64,000 nt of DNA from Erpobdella octoculata (Eukaryota; Annelida; Clitellata; Hirudinida; Erpobdellidae). Position 1 is the first letter of the stretch; each line of letters starts with the position of its first letter. Shown piece after piece: positions 1-12,033 of the stretch. The position numbers and the translations under genes were made by a program. The notes beneath the pieces are model-generated. The model did not search any database. It had not been told where the DNA came from and saw nothing but the letters and a program-made list of their open reading frames with translations. Location: assembly GCA_963978895.1 (NCBI GenBank), contig OZ022247.1, positions 23,425,599 to 23,489,598 on the forward strand. The letters are read 5' to 3'.

Positions 1-3000
1 GATGCTTCAAGCCGTCGAAACGGTTATTCGCACAAGGCAGTCGTACGAACTGTCTCTCGCACGAGACAAGCCTGCTGTGGTCAAGTCGGCGAACTTTTGG
101 GCACAGCGAGGAGGAGGAGCCTTGGACGACAAGTACAACTTTTTTCCCAAAACTGCTAAGCTGTTTCGTCTTTCTGGACAAAACAAGTCCTTCTTCTTGT
201 TGACACTCCCTGAAATGATTCTTCTTCACGTAAGCCGTACAAACTAAGCGATAAAGTTTCCATTTGTGCTGACGTAGATCTGCTATTGCTGTCGAGTTGT
301 TGATGGCTTTCTGAGATTTTCCAAGTTTGACATGGCCTGGAAGATCACCTCGGAATCTCCCAGCAGGTCCAGATTTCTCGTTAAAATGAAGGCTTTGAAT
401 TCTGCTAATACCGTGCGGCATCGGCATGTCTTTGGATCGATGTTTCACAAACTCATTCATTTTGCTTTCGTTCATTCTTCTATTTTCTCTACGAAATTCC
501 GATTCGCAAAGCTTTAACGAGCCCAACCTTTTAGCTCTGATGAATACTAATTTAGTTCTCGACTGACTTAAATCCTTCTCTGATTTAATCTGTTCAAGTC
601 GACGAGAGCAGTTGTTGAATCCAACGGCAACGACGTTCTCCACTAAAGTGTCGCAATTTCTGATAGAATCACGAAGCAGTCTCTCCCTCACTGGTCTATT
701 GCAGAAGATGTTATTCCGATCATAGTCGAAGGCAGAAGAACTAAGATCAAAACTTGATCCGGATGCCGCAGGAAGTTCTTGGTGACGATAGCTAACAAAG
801 TCCTCTTTGGGGCTCGAGTTGGTGATGAAAATGTCGACGGGGTTGATTGGCAGCTCGGATTTGATGACACTGCCACCAGGGCCTGAGCCGTCGACAGCGC
901 TAACTTTCAGCACCGCAGCACTGTCAAGGTCACTATTCTTATATGCTATTTTATTACTCGAAAAATCCAAGGCTCTCTCGAAACCGAAAACGAAACTGGA
1001 TTTCTGAGTTTCCTGGCCGCACGAGTGGTTTCCGCTTTTATGGCTCTTGCCGTTAAGGTACTTGTTTTTATTGCTTTTCGAGCTCTTCGGCGTGGCAGAG
1101 CTGCAACGAGATGGAGGCACCACAGGGATGGTCTCGGGGATACTCCTCTGCCTCTTCGCCCTCGAGTCGATCAAGACCGTCTCGTACTCCTCGAGTTGCC
1201 TCAAGAAGTTGAAGTTCGGAGCCACGACCGATCTCTTGCCTCGCACAAACTCGAAGGCATCGTTTAGAGTCTCGAAGGTCTCGCTCCAGAGCAGATAAGC
1301 AAGGCAGATGGTGGCAGACCGACTGATACCAGCCTGACAGTGGACGAGCACCTTTCCATTTTTAGATTTTATTTTATCTGTAATAAAAAACAATTAATTA
1401 ATAATCATGTATTTCTTTTTTTATGTGCTATTATAATTAATATTGTTATTAAATAACAAATTAATATAAAAATCATCTAAAATAATCAAAGAGCCGGTAA
1501 CAGATTAAACGTAAATTTGGAGTGATTATAAAACGTTTAGTTTAGTGGATCATCATGACTCTCGAAGTTCTACAAAACTACGAACCTATGAAAGAGTTGC
1601 AAAGGTCAAACCAGGCTGAAATCTCGGTGACATGGTCGTCTGCAATCGGCAAGTTGACAACTTGAATTTTATTCGAACGTTCTGATTTGCCAAAGAAGTT
1701 CACGTGGCCTTGACCTTGACCCAGACCAGCTGACTGGCAGGGCATGTTCTCTGGCACTTGTAAGCCATTTTTCACGTCTTTTGCTTGGTTTTCATCAGCT
1801 GGAAACTTGAAGAACGGAGGAACGACTAGCGATTCACGGTGGTAAGGCACTTTATCGATGTTAATAGCAACTTCATCGCCAGCACCAGCCATCTTTCTGA
1901 ACCTAGATCCATTTTTAACTTCAAGTTCCGGAGTGAAAGCGCGCCATGGGATCTGCTCTTGAAGACCGAGGACGGGGGCGGATCTCAGGGGCAGCGTGGG
2001 CTGGCAGTGGAAAGAGAGAGCAGCAACGTTGAGAAGGGCAGTGATGCCGAGCCTGTCGATGTTCGATCTGTTCGAGGCGTGCGATTGGTTGCCTATGAAC
2101 AGCCACGGAAGTAGCTGGGCAGGTTGATCCTGAATGAGAATTTATAATTACTAATTATAATAATAATTAGTTTGAATAATTAATTTTTAATAATTAATTA
2201 GAATTATTAATTAGAATCGTCTAATTTGATGAACTAACACCGTCTCCATATTTTCCTTCCATATCTTCGAAGTTGCCATCAGCCACCCTACTGGATAACA
2301 CTTCGGCCGACTTTAAAGGGCTTGTAGTGTAGCAACCGCTGGCGTGACCTCGCTTGATCGTCTGCTTCTTGGCAGTGGCCTCTTTCCCGAGAGTAGTGCA
2401 AAGGTCAGGGTAGAGAGAACAGAACCTATCTATGCCCCCTATGAAAATAATAAAATGATTCAATTCAATTCAGTCTGACAGTGTTTATTTAATGTGGCAT
2501 GAACGAGTGACTTATAGTAACAAATAGACAGCGCACATTAAACTTGATGAGTACGAAATCGGTCGTGCCTGTATAACTGGAACGAGGTATACCCGGTGTA
2601 TACCTTGATGATCTACCTTGATGATCTACCTTGATGACCTACCTGTCCGATTGAATTAACACTCTCCTATATTTATAAATCATGATCGAGCATACCTGCC
2701 AAAAAAAGGATTTGGGCACGGCCAGAAAACGAATGCTCTCTCAGTACGTCCAGAGCCAGCTTGGCATCGCTTGTCTCGCTCAGACCGGCGACGCACGGCG
2801 TGTCCTGGTCGTAAACGACTATTCTCAGTGCTGGTGAGACTTCCTTCCTCGAGGAAAGCAGAGAGGCCAGTGTCGGATGGTATGGCAGTGATATCGATGA
2901 TGGTGCTGGCTGCTGCTGTGGTGGCGGGAAGGGATTCGCCGGCCTTAGAGGCATGGAAGACGATGGCGATGACGACGACGGCGATATTGGCGGCAACGCC

Positions 3001-3910
3001 GATGATGATGGCGACGATGGGGGCAAAGAGCAGGAATCTACCGGTAAACGTGGCAAAGATGATGACTGCGGGTTTGCGGAAGGCGAAGTTGCTGAATCGG
3101 CGTTGTTGACGTAAGATCTGCAAGTTAGCGAATCTCTTTCAAAAGAACGTTCATTAACTGATGATAAATAAGACTGTTAATAAATAAGTCAGTCATATTT
3201 CTAAAGAGTGCCTGTTGAATGTTATTCGTCTTTGTGTGTAATTAAAAATAATAGCTACCTACTGTACAAACTTATATCAGCAACCTTCGTCTTAATTATC
3301 TATGTTTATATCATTATTATTCATTTAGCATTTCCCACTCTAGTACGATCCTATTGTAATCAAACTACCAGATACCTTAAAGAAACACTGCTATAAAAAT
3401 AGAAGCCCACCTATCATAGAGCCAATAACTACTACCGTAAAACCAAAGTGCACAATACCTCAAAACTGGATCCGCCAAAACGTGTTCCATGGACATCTTC
3501 CCCTTCGACCTCCTCCTGATCAGGTTGGGATAATGAACGCGAACTGAACCATCGATGCTCACATTCCGGCTGCCACCCGCCCGACTGTCACGGGCCAAAG
3601 GACGGGTTGAAGTCCCCGAAGTCTCCTCCAGGTCCATAAGTGCCGCAGGATCAGCGGCTTGGAAGGGCCTGGCGTCGATGATGATCAAGACACTGGGCGC
3701 CTTCGCGTGGTGAGGATCTTCATCGCCATAGTGGTTGTTGTTGTTGTTACTGTCAACTTCCGTCACGATTCTGTGATGATGGTGATGATGATGATGGTGG
3801 TTGTTGGTCACGTGGAACGACGTCATGTCTCTTCCGGTCATCTGACAGCTTCCGTTTCTCATCATCTCTGCCAGAAGTTCCGCAGTGATGTCGTCCACTA
3901 CGGACTTCAT
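1..3910 (-). CDS. Dual-specificity MAP-kinase phosphatase (DUSP1/4-like), five exons, 3' end off the window
   Basis: Exons on the minus strand are 3910-3459, 3117-2696, 2438-2239, 2129-1586 and 1377-<1. All junctions are GT/AG and phases close (2, 1, 0, 1), giving at least 998 codons. Residues about 72-310 form a rhodanese-like CH2 domain with the MAPK-docking basic patch IRRR (131-134) and LIIIDARPF. The phosphatase domain starts at about 359 (QLLPWLFIGN). It carries the general acid in LPIADDH (D522) and the P-loop HCQAGISRSA with nucleophile C553, followed by the typical AFEFVRGKRS and NFNFLRQLEEYE. The family removes phosphate from Thr and Tyr of MAP kinases. Oddities: an N-terminal His run (38-46) and Asn run, a Ser/Pro-rich insert of about 90 residues inside the CH2 domain, an insert of about 100 residues inside the catalytic domain (399-512), and a tail of more than 380 residues that stays open to base 1. 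I chose the start ATG at 3910 (context AACCATGAA); an upstream in-frame extension to 4009 is possible. Family certain; vertebrate orthologue not assignable. Confidence 0.9.
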
Positions 3911-4514
3911 GGTTCTATTTTTAGATATAAAAAACCCGTTATTAAACACAATTAATTGACGGGGAAATAATTTTATTCTCATCGTTACACCGCGATTGGG
4001 GAAAACCATCAGCTGAGGTCGGTGTGAATCCGATTGTTAAATGCAAACACGGAATTCAGGTCAGTCCAGTCAAAAACTAGGTCAGTTCAATGCAAACTAG
4101 GTCGGTTGAGGTGAGAGTTCTTACAACAAGACAGAAAACGAGTTCAGAATGTTGCGAGCAAGTGAACTCCTAAGTGAATTTGTTAACATTCTGATGAATT
4201 ATTTTTAAAAGAGGAGAAAGAACTCTTTTACACTCAAGCAAGAACTTATTTTTAGATGTTTGGCCGAAATATTTGCGCACGTACGAGCGTGCGCGTGCGC
4301 GTGTGTGTGTACGTGTGTTGGATGCTTGTGTGTTTTTGGATGCTTATGTGCGTGTGTAAGAGGCGTGCCCAACTCAGGCTCGTGTGTGAACTGAACATAA
4401 TGACCTTTGCAAAGGTCATTATGATTTCTTCTTTTCTTCACTTCATAAATCTTTCATTGACATGTTTTTTTCTCTCGATTGTTCTCCCGCTCTTGCTGTC
4501 AGTATGAGTTAGTC

Positions 4515-4762
4515 TGTCCATCCCTCTAAATATCTCTGCCCATACCTCTAAATATCTCTGCCCATCCCTCTAAATATCTCTGCCCATCCCTCTAAATATC
4601 TCTGCCCATCCCTCTAAATATCTCTGCCCATCCCTCTAAATATCTCTGCCCATCCCTTTAAATATCTCTGCCCATACCTCTAAATATCTCTGCCCATCCC
4701 TCTAAATATCTCTGCCCATCCCTTTAAATATCTCTGTCCATCCATCTAAATATTTCTGCCCA
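4515..4762. repeat. 22-bp minisatellite, about 11 copies
   Basis: Direct tandem copies of the unit TAAATATCTCTGCCCATCCC (plus TC), with single-base variants such as ATACCTC and CCTTTAAA. There are no unique spacers, so this is a minisatellite and not a CRISPR array. Confidence 0.95.
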
Positions 4763-5444
4763 TTTTTTTACATTTTTTATTCTCTTTCTAAGCTTTAATC
4801 ATCTTTTTTTGGGTCTCCTGGCTTTGTCGCTTATATACTTTTTATTTTTCTTTTCTTCTCTGTTCTTGCTATTATTAGCCGAGAAGTACAGCGAAAAAGA
4901 GAGAGAAAAAAGAAAGAAGACGCATAAACGTACACGTGTCTGTGTGCATACGTCTGCCCATCCTTCTGAGTGAGTTTGCCCGTACATAGCCGGTGAAAAG
5001 CCGACATAGCCGGTAGAGCGAGTTTCTCGATAGTTGCTCCTTTGCATGTATCTTGTTTTTCGCCTTTCTCGCTCTGTCACCACGAGTTAGTCTGTCCGTT
5101 CTTCTAAGTATCGTTGCCTCTCTGCTTCTTTGCTTACTTGTACCCATCCTTCTTTTTCATTCTCTTCTTCTCATTCTTTATCTTTGGACTTCCGACTTTG
5201 TCCATAAGTCCATAATAAACTCTCTGTTTCCTCTCTTCTCTTTTTTCTGGCTATTCTTAGCTAAGAAGAACGAATAGAAAGAGAGAGAGAGAGAGTGAGA
5301 GAGAGAGAGAGGAATGGCCAACAGAGACGTGCTGTGCATGTATCGATGAATATGTCTGCCCGTTCCCGTTAGTCAGTTTGCCTGTACGCTTCGATGGACA
5401 ACCGACATAGCCGATAGAATGCGTGGGCCGAGAGTAGCGCATAT

Positions 5445-5479
5445 TGTCATCATCGTCATCGTCATCACCATTATCGTTG

Positions 5480-5526
<47 letters not shown>

Positions 5527-5601
5527 GTCGTCGTCGTCGTCGTCATCACCATTATCGTCGTCGTCATCATCATCATCATCATCATCATAATCGTCGTCAT
5601 G
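5445..5601. repeat. (ATC/GTC)n trinucleotide tract
   Basis: Long imperfect ATC/GTC trinucleotide array. It reads open in several frames as poly-Ile, poly-Asp or poly-Met, which explains the spurious ORFs over it. Confidence 0.95.
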
Positions 5602-5698
5602 CACACAGCCACATCGCCCGCCAATCCTTCCACAACTGACCTCAGCTGACCTTGCCTACACAACCGATAACTGGAACTGGAGAGTACGTTTTTGTACA

Positions 5699-5797
5699 AC
5701 ATACATACATACATACATACATACATACATACATACATACATACATACATACATACATACATACATACATACATACATACATACATACATACATACA
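5699..5797. repeat. (ATAC)n tetranucleotide array, about 24 copies
   Basis: Perfect ATAC tetranucleotide array. Two further large arrays of the same unit are at 19226-19453 (opposite orientation) and 55727-56001. Confidence 0.97.
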
Positions 5798-6921
5798 ACC
5801 CATGTATACAATGCATAGATACAAAGATCCATCCACCACCTCCGTTCCAACCTAGTTGATTGCTGCCCCATTTTCTACCAATAAAGCAATAAAATATATT
5901 CATATACGAGTTAATCAACAATTTATAACTCCAATCAAAGCAAATAGCACTGCGTAGTAGCATTAATAATTAATTAGTCACATGGTAGCGATAAGTTGTA
6001 ATGAATCGGAATTTCATGAATGAACTACTAAATCAATTTTATGAATGAACAACAGAGCCAGCCAATCAAACTCACCCTGGATCTATCTTCGTCGAGGCAG
6101 CCGACGCCAGTGTATCCGGACGCTAACTAACCCCGCTGACGAGACGTTGTAGTAGTCGATGTCGCTGACGTCTTATAGCCTATAGCGGTCGACAAAACAA
6201 CCCTTGACCTCTTGAGACCAGTTAATGGCTCGTAAACGACAATAACGCTAAGTTAATAAAGTAGTATAAACAGCAATTCGATGATAATAACAATAATAAT
6301 AGTAGTAATAATAATAATAACGATCCAATCTACGGTCTAGTATTTATTTCTCCACGAGAGCGAGCAGGTTCATTGAGAAATTTCTTCAAAGCTGCTTGGC
6401 GTAGTAAGCCGGCAGAATTTTATGAATGAAAACCGACAGCTGCGTGCGTCGACCGGGGCCGCCTTGCGCATGACCGTACGCGTGTACGCGTGCGCGTTTG
6501 CGTGCGTGCGTGTGTTTGCGCGCGCGTGTGTGTGTGTGTGTGTGCACTCTCCAGATGTTTCTGCCGGTGTCTGTGCTTTTAAATGCTGGATGTGTGAGTG
6601 GATGTGCATCATAACGTGGAGAGTATGTGTGTACGTGAGTTAGCGTTTGTCTCTCTGGAGCGTTTACAATTAAAAGCTTCGTTTCAAGTTTAGCAGGAGA
6701 GCTGTTGTGTAGGAAGCTGGATGTTGAAGGAGGACTGGAGAAGAGAAATGAGGATGATGGAGAAGGGGGTGTAGAAGAAGGAGATGGAGAAGGGAGAGAT
6801 GGAGAAGAAGGAGATGGAGAAGGGGGATGTAGAAGGGAGAGATGGAGAAGGGGGAGATGGAGAACTGCATCTGCCCAGCTTTCTAAAAATTTAAATGATT
6901 CCATGAGAAAGACGCGTCAAG

Positions 6922-7048
6922 TTGGAGTCGTTTGTGAATTCCTTGCCCGAAGGTGTTACGTCATGCGGGGTTTTTTCTCCCCGGGGTTTGAACCAGGGAC
7001 CGGCGCGGGTGGCGAAATCGAAACTTTACCTCAGTGCCACCGCGCCTC
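6922..7048 (-). mobile_element. tRNA-derived SINE-like element
   Basis: Read on the minus strand from about 7048, the sequence has an A-box-like TGGCACTGAGG. A B-box-like GGTTCAAACCC follows about 34 bases later, at the spacing of an internal RNA polymerase III promoter. It is followed by a body with TTCGGGCAAGGAATTC, a pattern common in SINE bodies just after the tRNA head. It does not fold as an intact tRNA with a clear anticodon, so a SINE head is the better reading. Element boundaries are approximate. Confidence 0.5.
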
Positions 7049-7468
7049 TTGTAGTTGCCCCCAACTTTATCAATTTTTTCCCCGAACCTCCGAAAATGAT
7101 ATAAATAGCAATTTATTTTAACTTTTTCTTTTATCCTACTACTTCCGGTTGTTATAGGCACGCAATTATTTTGTATTGTTGTGTGTTTGTGCGTGCGTGT
7201 GTTTGTGTGTGCATGTGTGAACATACTGAACATCTGTGTAGGCGTGAGGACATGTGTTAATGAATGACCTTGTAGCGTGAATGATGCGTCGATGTGTGTG
7301 TGTAGGATGTTTTTTTGTGAATGAACAATCGATTTGAGAAGAAGAAGAAGAAAAGGATGATGATGATGAAGAAGAAGATGAAGAAGCTGAAGAAGCAATT
7401 GTTTCTCGTGATTGATGATGTCGCTTTTTTGTACCTCTGCCCTTCCTATTTCCTGTCTATGTGTCTCT

Positions 7469-7554
7469 CGTTGTCATCATCGTCATCGTCATCATCATCA
7501 TCATCGTCGTCATTGTCATCATCATCGTCATTGTCATCGTCGTCTTTGTCGTCG

Positions 7555-7593
<39 letters not shown>

Positions 7594-7607
7594 CCACCAC
7601 CATCGAA
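7469..7607. repeat. (ATC/GTC)n trinucleotide tract
   Basis: Imperfect ATC/GTC array ending in ACCACCACC. It explains the Ser-, Asp- and Met-rich ORFs over it. Confidence 0.95.
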
Positions 7608-7920
7608 CCAGTACATGTTAGAACTAATTCTTCACCTGAACGGCATGGAAGGGAACATTCGGGAAAACAAAACAACGTTTTGAATTGAAGAATTGTTGCG
7701 TAGCAGAAAAAAAACAAAAGTAGTAACAAAGAAAAAAGACATTTAATAAATAATATTCATTATAATAAATATATGGATGATGATGACGATGGTGATGATG
7801 ATAGTGGGGATATATATACCACTACCACGTCCTCCACCTTGTTTGCAACAGCTGACAGGCGTGTGTGTTGATGGTTTTCTCTTTCGTTAATTAAACGGCC
7901 ATTAACGTCTTCCTAGTCCC

Positions 7921-7964
7921 CATCATCATCATCGTCATCATCATCGTCATCGTCATCGTCATCG

Positions 7965-8002
<38 letters not shown>

Positions 8003-8070
8003 GTCATCGTCATCGTCATCATCACCATCATCGTCGTCGTCGTCGTCATCGTCATCGTCATCAACATCAC
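7921..8070. repeat. (ATC/GTC)n trinucleotide tract
   Basis: Imperfect CAT/CGT trinucleotide array, about 50 units. Confidence 0.95.
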
Positions 8071-8791
8071 CAGCATTATATTCCCCACTTATAGCAGAAA
8101 CTTGATTTATTCGTGTGTTTCAAAAGTATTTTTCACCGTTTAATAAATTCCCCATAAAAATTATTCTCAAGGGCTCTCTAAAAGTCATTCCATATAAGGT
8201 TTTCGTACTCGCGTTAACACCGGGGCTACCTGTCAAGTAGTGTCAAGGCCGTCAAGTGAACAAAGTCAACAATAACAACAGCAGCAACAACCACAACGTG
8301 TTGACCTTCACGACAACACTGATACAACAACAGCAAAGTTAATAAACAAAACTCACCAACAACCACACACACACACACACGAAGTCACGTGCGTGCGTTT
8401 AAACTTGTGGTTTTATTAATTTTTTTAATCCTCAAAGACCCGCCTCCGTCACCGATTGTTGACTCACGCACACAAAAAATGCACGCAAGGTCATAGTGAA
8501 AAGGCATAAAAATAATAACACGATTAAAAACCTCAGCTACATACATATATATAAATAAATATATATATATATATATGTATATATGCGTATATACCCTCTC
8601 AACTCACTCAAGACGACCATTTTCAGCAGCCAGCAACAACAGCAGCAGCGCAGCTATGAAATAACAACAGAAAAAAATCAATTGTCACCGGATTAGTCAC
8701 CTCTACTTTATCTCATCATCGTCGTGTAACAATATATATATATAGTGTGAATAATTACCGACAAAGTTTTTCTCTTTCCTCTTGGTCCTCT

Positions 8792-8830
8792 TACTCCCTC
8801 TCTCTCTCTCTCCCCCCTCTCTCTCTCCCT

Positions 8831-8877
<47 letters not shown>

Positions 8878-8880
8878 TTA
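8792..8880. repeat. (CT)n polypyrimidine tract
   Basis: CT dinucleotide run with C-rich interruptions, about 130 bp left of a dispersed repeat copy. Confidence 0.95.
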
Positions 8881-8917
8881 CCTCTTCTTATATATGTACC
8901 TTTCTCTTTAATCACTT

Positions 8918-9226
8918 TTTACTGTTTTTACACACTTTTACTTAACTTGACTTCTCTGTCTGTCTGTCTGTCAAATTTTGCATTCGATTTTAAACTAACT
9001 TCCCGATGAGCTAGAGACTTCAAAATTTAAACATACCTCCGAACTAATTAATAATGCATTCTATCAAATTTTCGGATCGATTGGACAACATTTAATTAAA
9101 TAATTATTTGTGATAATTTCGTCAAACTATTTATTGTCTATGCTAATATGTTTGTTGTTTATGTAGTAAAAAAAACTCTAAAAGTGTGTTTTTCAAAAAC
9201 TTTATTTTTGCTTCACTTGTTTATCT
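8918..9226 (+). mobile_element. Dispersed repeat, copy 1 (about 300 bp)
   Basis: It begins near ACACACTTTTACTTAACTTG, runs through a (CTGT)n stretch and the phrase CCCGATGAGCTAGAGACTTC, and ends near TTTGCTTCACTTGTT. The reverse complement of 38265-38582 is almost the same sequence across the whole length. Both copies lose similarity just beyond CTTCACTTGTT. There is no coding capacity; it is a non-autonomous interspersed element of unknown class. Confidence 0.85.
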
Positions 9227-9424
9227 TTATTTTCTCCTTCCCTTTTTACCTTCCTTTCGCCTTTCTAGTTAATTCTCTCTTCTTTATCTCTCTCTCTCTC
9301 TCTCATTTTTAATTTTTTTCTTAATCTCTAAATTTTTTCTTTCACTTAGTTTTCTTTTCATCATCACGATGTCTCCAATTATCATTTTAAACGGAACGAA
9401 AAAATCAAACGTAGTATAGCAGGT

Positions 9425-9483
9425 CTAATGGTGGTGATGATGATGAATATGATGACGATGACGATGACGACGACGACGACGAC

Positions 9484-9575
<92 letters not shown>

Positions 9576-9640
9576 CGATGATGATGATGATGATGATGAC
9601 GATGGTAATGATGATGATGGTGGTTATGAACTTTACTTAC
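9425..9640. repeat. (GAT)n trinucleotide tract
   Basis: About 200 bp of GAT/GAC repeat. The poly-His and poly-Met ORFs here are artefacts. Confidence 0.97.
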
Positions 9641-10050
9641 CTCTATCTCTTGTTTTTTTCCAATTTTTAGTTTCAGCCCTTCAATCGTTCTTAATTTGTA
9701 TTGGATATGCAAGAAGGATGTTATTACTAGCAAAGAAGACGAAACATTGTTAAAGTTGATGAAACTGGCAGATACGCAACAACAGTCAGTCATCATTATT
9801 GGAATCATCATCATCATCACCGTCGCCATTCGTTTCATCATCATCATCATCGTCATGACACCATCACCATCACCACCATCATCACCACCATCATCATCAT
9901 CATCACAATCTTGATCTTCTACATCATCAACACCGAATGACTCACAGCTGCTTTCGTATGAATTTTACGATTGCGGAAGCTGCATCATCTGCTCACCTGA
10001 GTTCATTCACAAGCAATTTCCTCAATATTTCAGCTAACTCTGTGTCTCCT

Positions 10051-10064
10051 TCTCCATCTCTCTT

Positions 10065-10132
<68 letters not shown>

Positions 10133-10136
10133 TCTT
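10051..10136. repeat. (CT)n polypyrimidine tract
   Basis: Nearly perfect CT dinucleotide run. Confidence 0.97.
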
Positions 10137-10456
10137 AAGTCACTATAATTTTTAAGGTCAACCATGGATTTCGGGGTGTGCTAACAACAGCACTACTCTC
10201 CATCCTACTCTCTCTCTCTCTCGCTCTCCTAATTCGTTTCGCCGTTTTATTAATTACCTTTTTAAGTTAAGCTACAATACAAGGACATAGTAGCAGATGG
10301 TTAGTTTCACGCTTTAAAAATTTCTAGAACGCTGCTAAATCACTTGCGATTTTTTATATAAAAAATCTCATATGCGCATATTTCAGCATGTGAGATCAGA
10401 CCTCATGACGTGTTTTAAACCCATCAAAACCCCAGGAAGAAGACAAAAATAATCTA

Positions 10457-10672
10457 AAATATTACTATTAACAAAAGATTTAAAAAAAACCCTTTTATTA
10501 AATGCACCAAAAAATAAAATAAATTGTAAATATAAAAGGATGGGGCGCTTTCCTTTGCACTCAAACAATCGCAACATTGCGTCCCACGCTTTTATATTTA
10601 CAATTTATTTTATCTTTTTAGTGCATTTAAATAAAAGCGTGTTTTTTTTTAAATTTTAATAGTATTATTTTC
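10457..10672. mobile_element. Foldback/MITE-like inverted repeat element, copy A
   Basis: Two arms of about 95 bp (10457-10550 and 10575-10672) are near-perfect reverse complements, for example AATAAATTGTAAATATAAAA on the left against its complement on the right. They enclose a short core containing ACTCAAACAATCGCAACATT. The arms run on through TTTAAAAAAAAC into TATTACTATTAA. There is no ORF. A diverged relative with the same core lies at about 38950-39150. Confidence 0.75.
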
Positions 10673-12033
10673 AACTTTTTAGTATCTGATTTTTACAATT
10701 GATTTTTAAGGACAAAAACTTTTAATAAAAGAGAAATATGAAGACATACAGATTTTTTATACATTTCTCCAGCAGATATAATTACGAAGTTATATCAATT
10801 AAGCAAATTTGAACAGTTATAAATTTTTTAAAGTACATTTTGTTTAATTTTTCGTGCTTAGGATTACCTATATCACCCATATTAAAGATTTTATTCTTAA
10901 TTTTTGTGAGTCACAAATTGTAGCTCAAATTTATTAAAATATTGCAATGTCATCTAGGAATACCTATAATTTTCAGCTAAATTTGATAAAGGCTTGTGAT
11001 TTAAAATTCGATTTGAAAATACGAACCATTAAACATACAACAAACAGATGAGGTTAAATAAAAGCGTATAAGTATAAAACAAAACACTATAACAGAGAGA
11101 CAGAAGAATCAGGATGCACGAAGTTCATTGTTTGACAAAATCAAGACTGTTGGAGTGAAATACCTACTTGTCCTTGGTGCGATGTTAAATTAAATTGCTC
11201 ACGCTGGTGAATCACGGCGTCAACCCCAGTAGCTCCTGCTAAACGTAGGTGTCAATTGATAGAGTTAAGCGTTAAAATGTCGTGAGCCTGGAGCTATTGG
11301 AGCTATCGATGTTAGCACACGTCAAATGTGACATAATGCCATAAGAGGATCTCCAACAACTAAATTAACTGCCAGCTATGGTGAGATTTTTGAAATATTT
11401 TATTATTATTTAAGTTTTTTTTATTTCTTTGATAAAATCTGTTTTTAACCATCCTTTAAAAACCACGTGTGATTTCACTTTTAAGCAGAAAGTTTCAATC
11501 TAAACAAGGGAGCTTCGTTGTAAAGGTTTTTTTAAAGTAAAAACTTGCAGCGTCAAATCCAATATTATGAAATAGTATTAAACTTGGTAATAAGTGATAA
11601 ATATTATGAATTTGTTTTTGATTACTTTAGTTACTAAAGTTTAGTAGCAACTACGTACACTAACTTTACTTTAAACTTAAAAATTAATCATCCCTCAGAA
11701 AGTCAGAAACTTTGGCTTATGGATGCATGGTAATAATTTTGTACTGCTAAAATTACTAATTTTGTAAGTAACATGGTTATAATTGTAATGTAAATTGCTT
11801 AGATTTTTGTTTACATTGATTTGTTATTTAGAAAAGCATACACTACACTAGCAAGTCAACGTTATGAACTAATAAGTATTTACTATGTAAAATGTAAAGG
11901 TTTTATTTGTAATATAAAAAGATCTATTGGTCTAACTCTAAATTTTAATTAATAAGCATATAAAATATATAATTAAATTGATGATATTGAATCAATTTGT
12001 TACGATAACTTTTTACATAGATTATTTTTTCAG

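Larger units (their letters stand above)
3911..12033. other. Gene-free stretch between the phosphatase and the acidic-protein exons
   Basis: I see no convincing exon here on either strand. The stretch holds a minisatellite, (ATC)n, (ATAC)n, (CT)n and (TA)n tracts, GT-rich patches (about 4277-4320 and 6478-6545), a tRNA-like SINE, one copy of a 300-bp dispersed repeat and a foldback element, each listed separately. The 5' exon(s) of the gene at 12034 should lie toward the right end, but I could not fix one. All long ORFs in this region are low-complexity microsatellite translations. Confidence 0.7.

Noticed and set aside
2680..3123. Hydrophobic minus-strand frame resembling several membrane helices (FATFTGRFLLFAPIVAIIIG)
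   Set aside because: It is an alternative frame of the phosphatase exon 2. The true frame joins both neighbouring exons in phase and carries the CH2 domain end.
4515..4762. Regular 22-bp repeats suggesting a CRISPR array
   Set aside because: Repeats are contiguous without unique spacers and the DNA is eukaryotic; a minisatellite explains them.
5373..5963. ORFs rich in MMMM, DDDD and YVCM
   Set aside because: Translations of ATC and ATAC arrays, open in many frames at once.
6961..7050. A functional tRNA gene on the minus strand
   Set aside because: A-box and B-box are present but acceptor-stem pairing and a clear anticodon loop are not; a SINE head is more likely.
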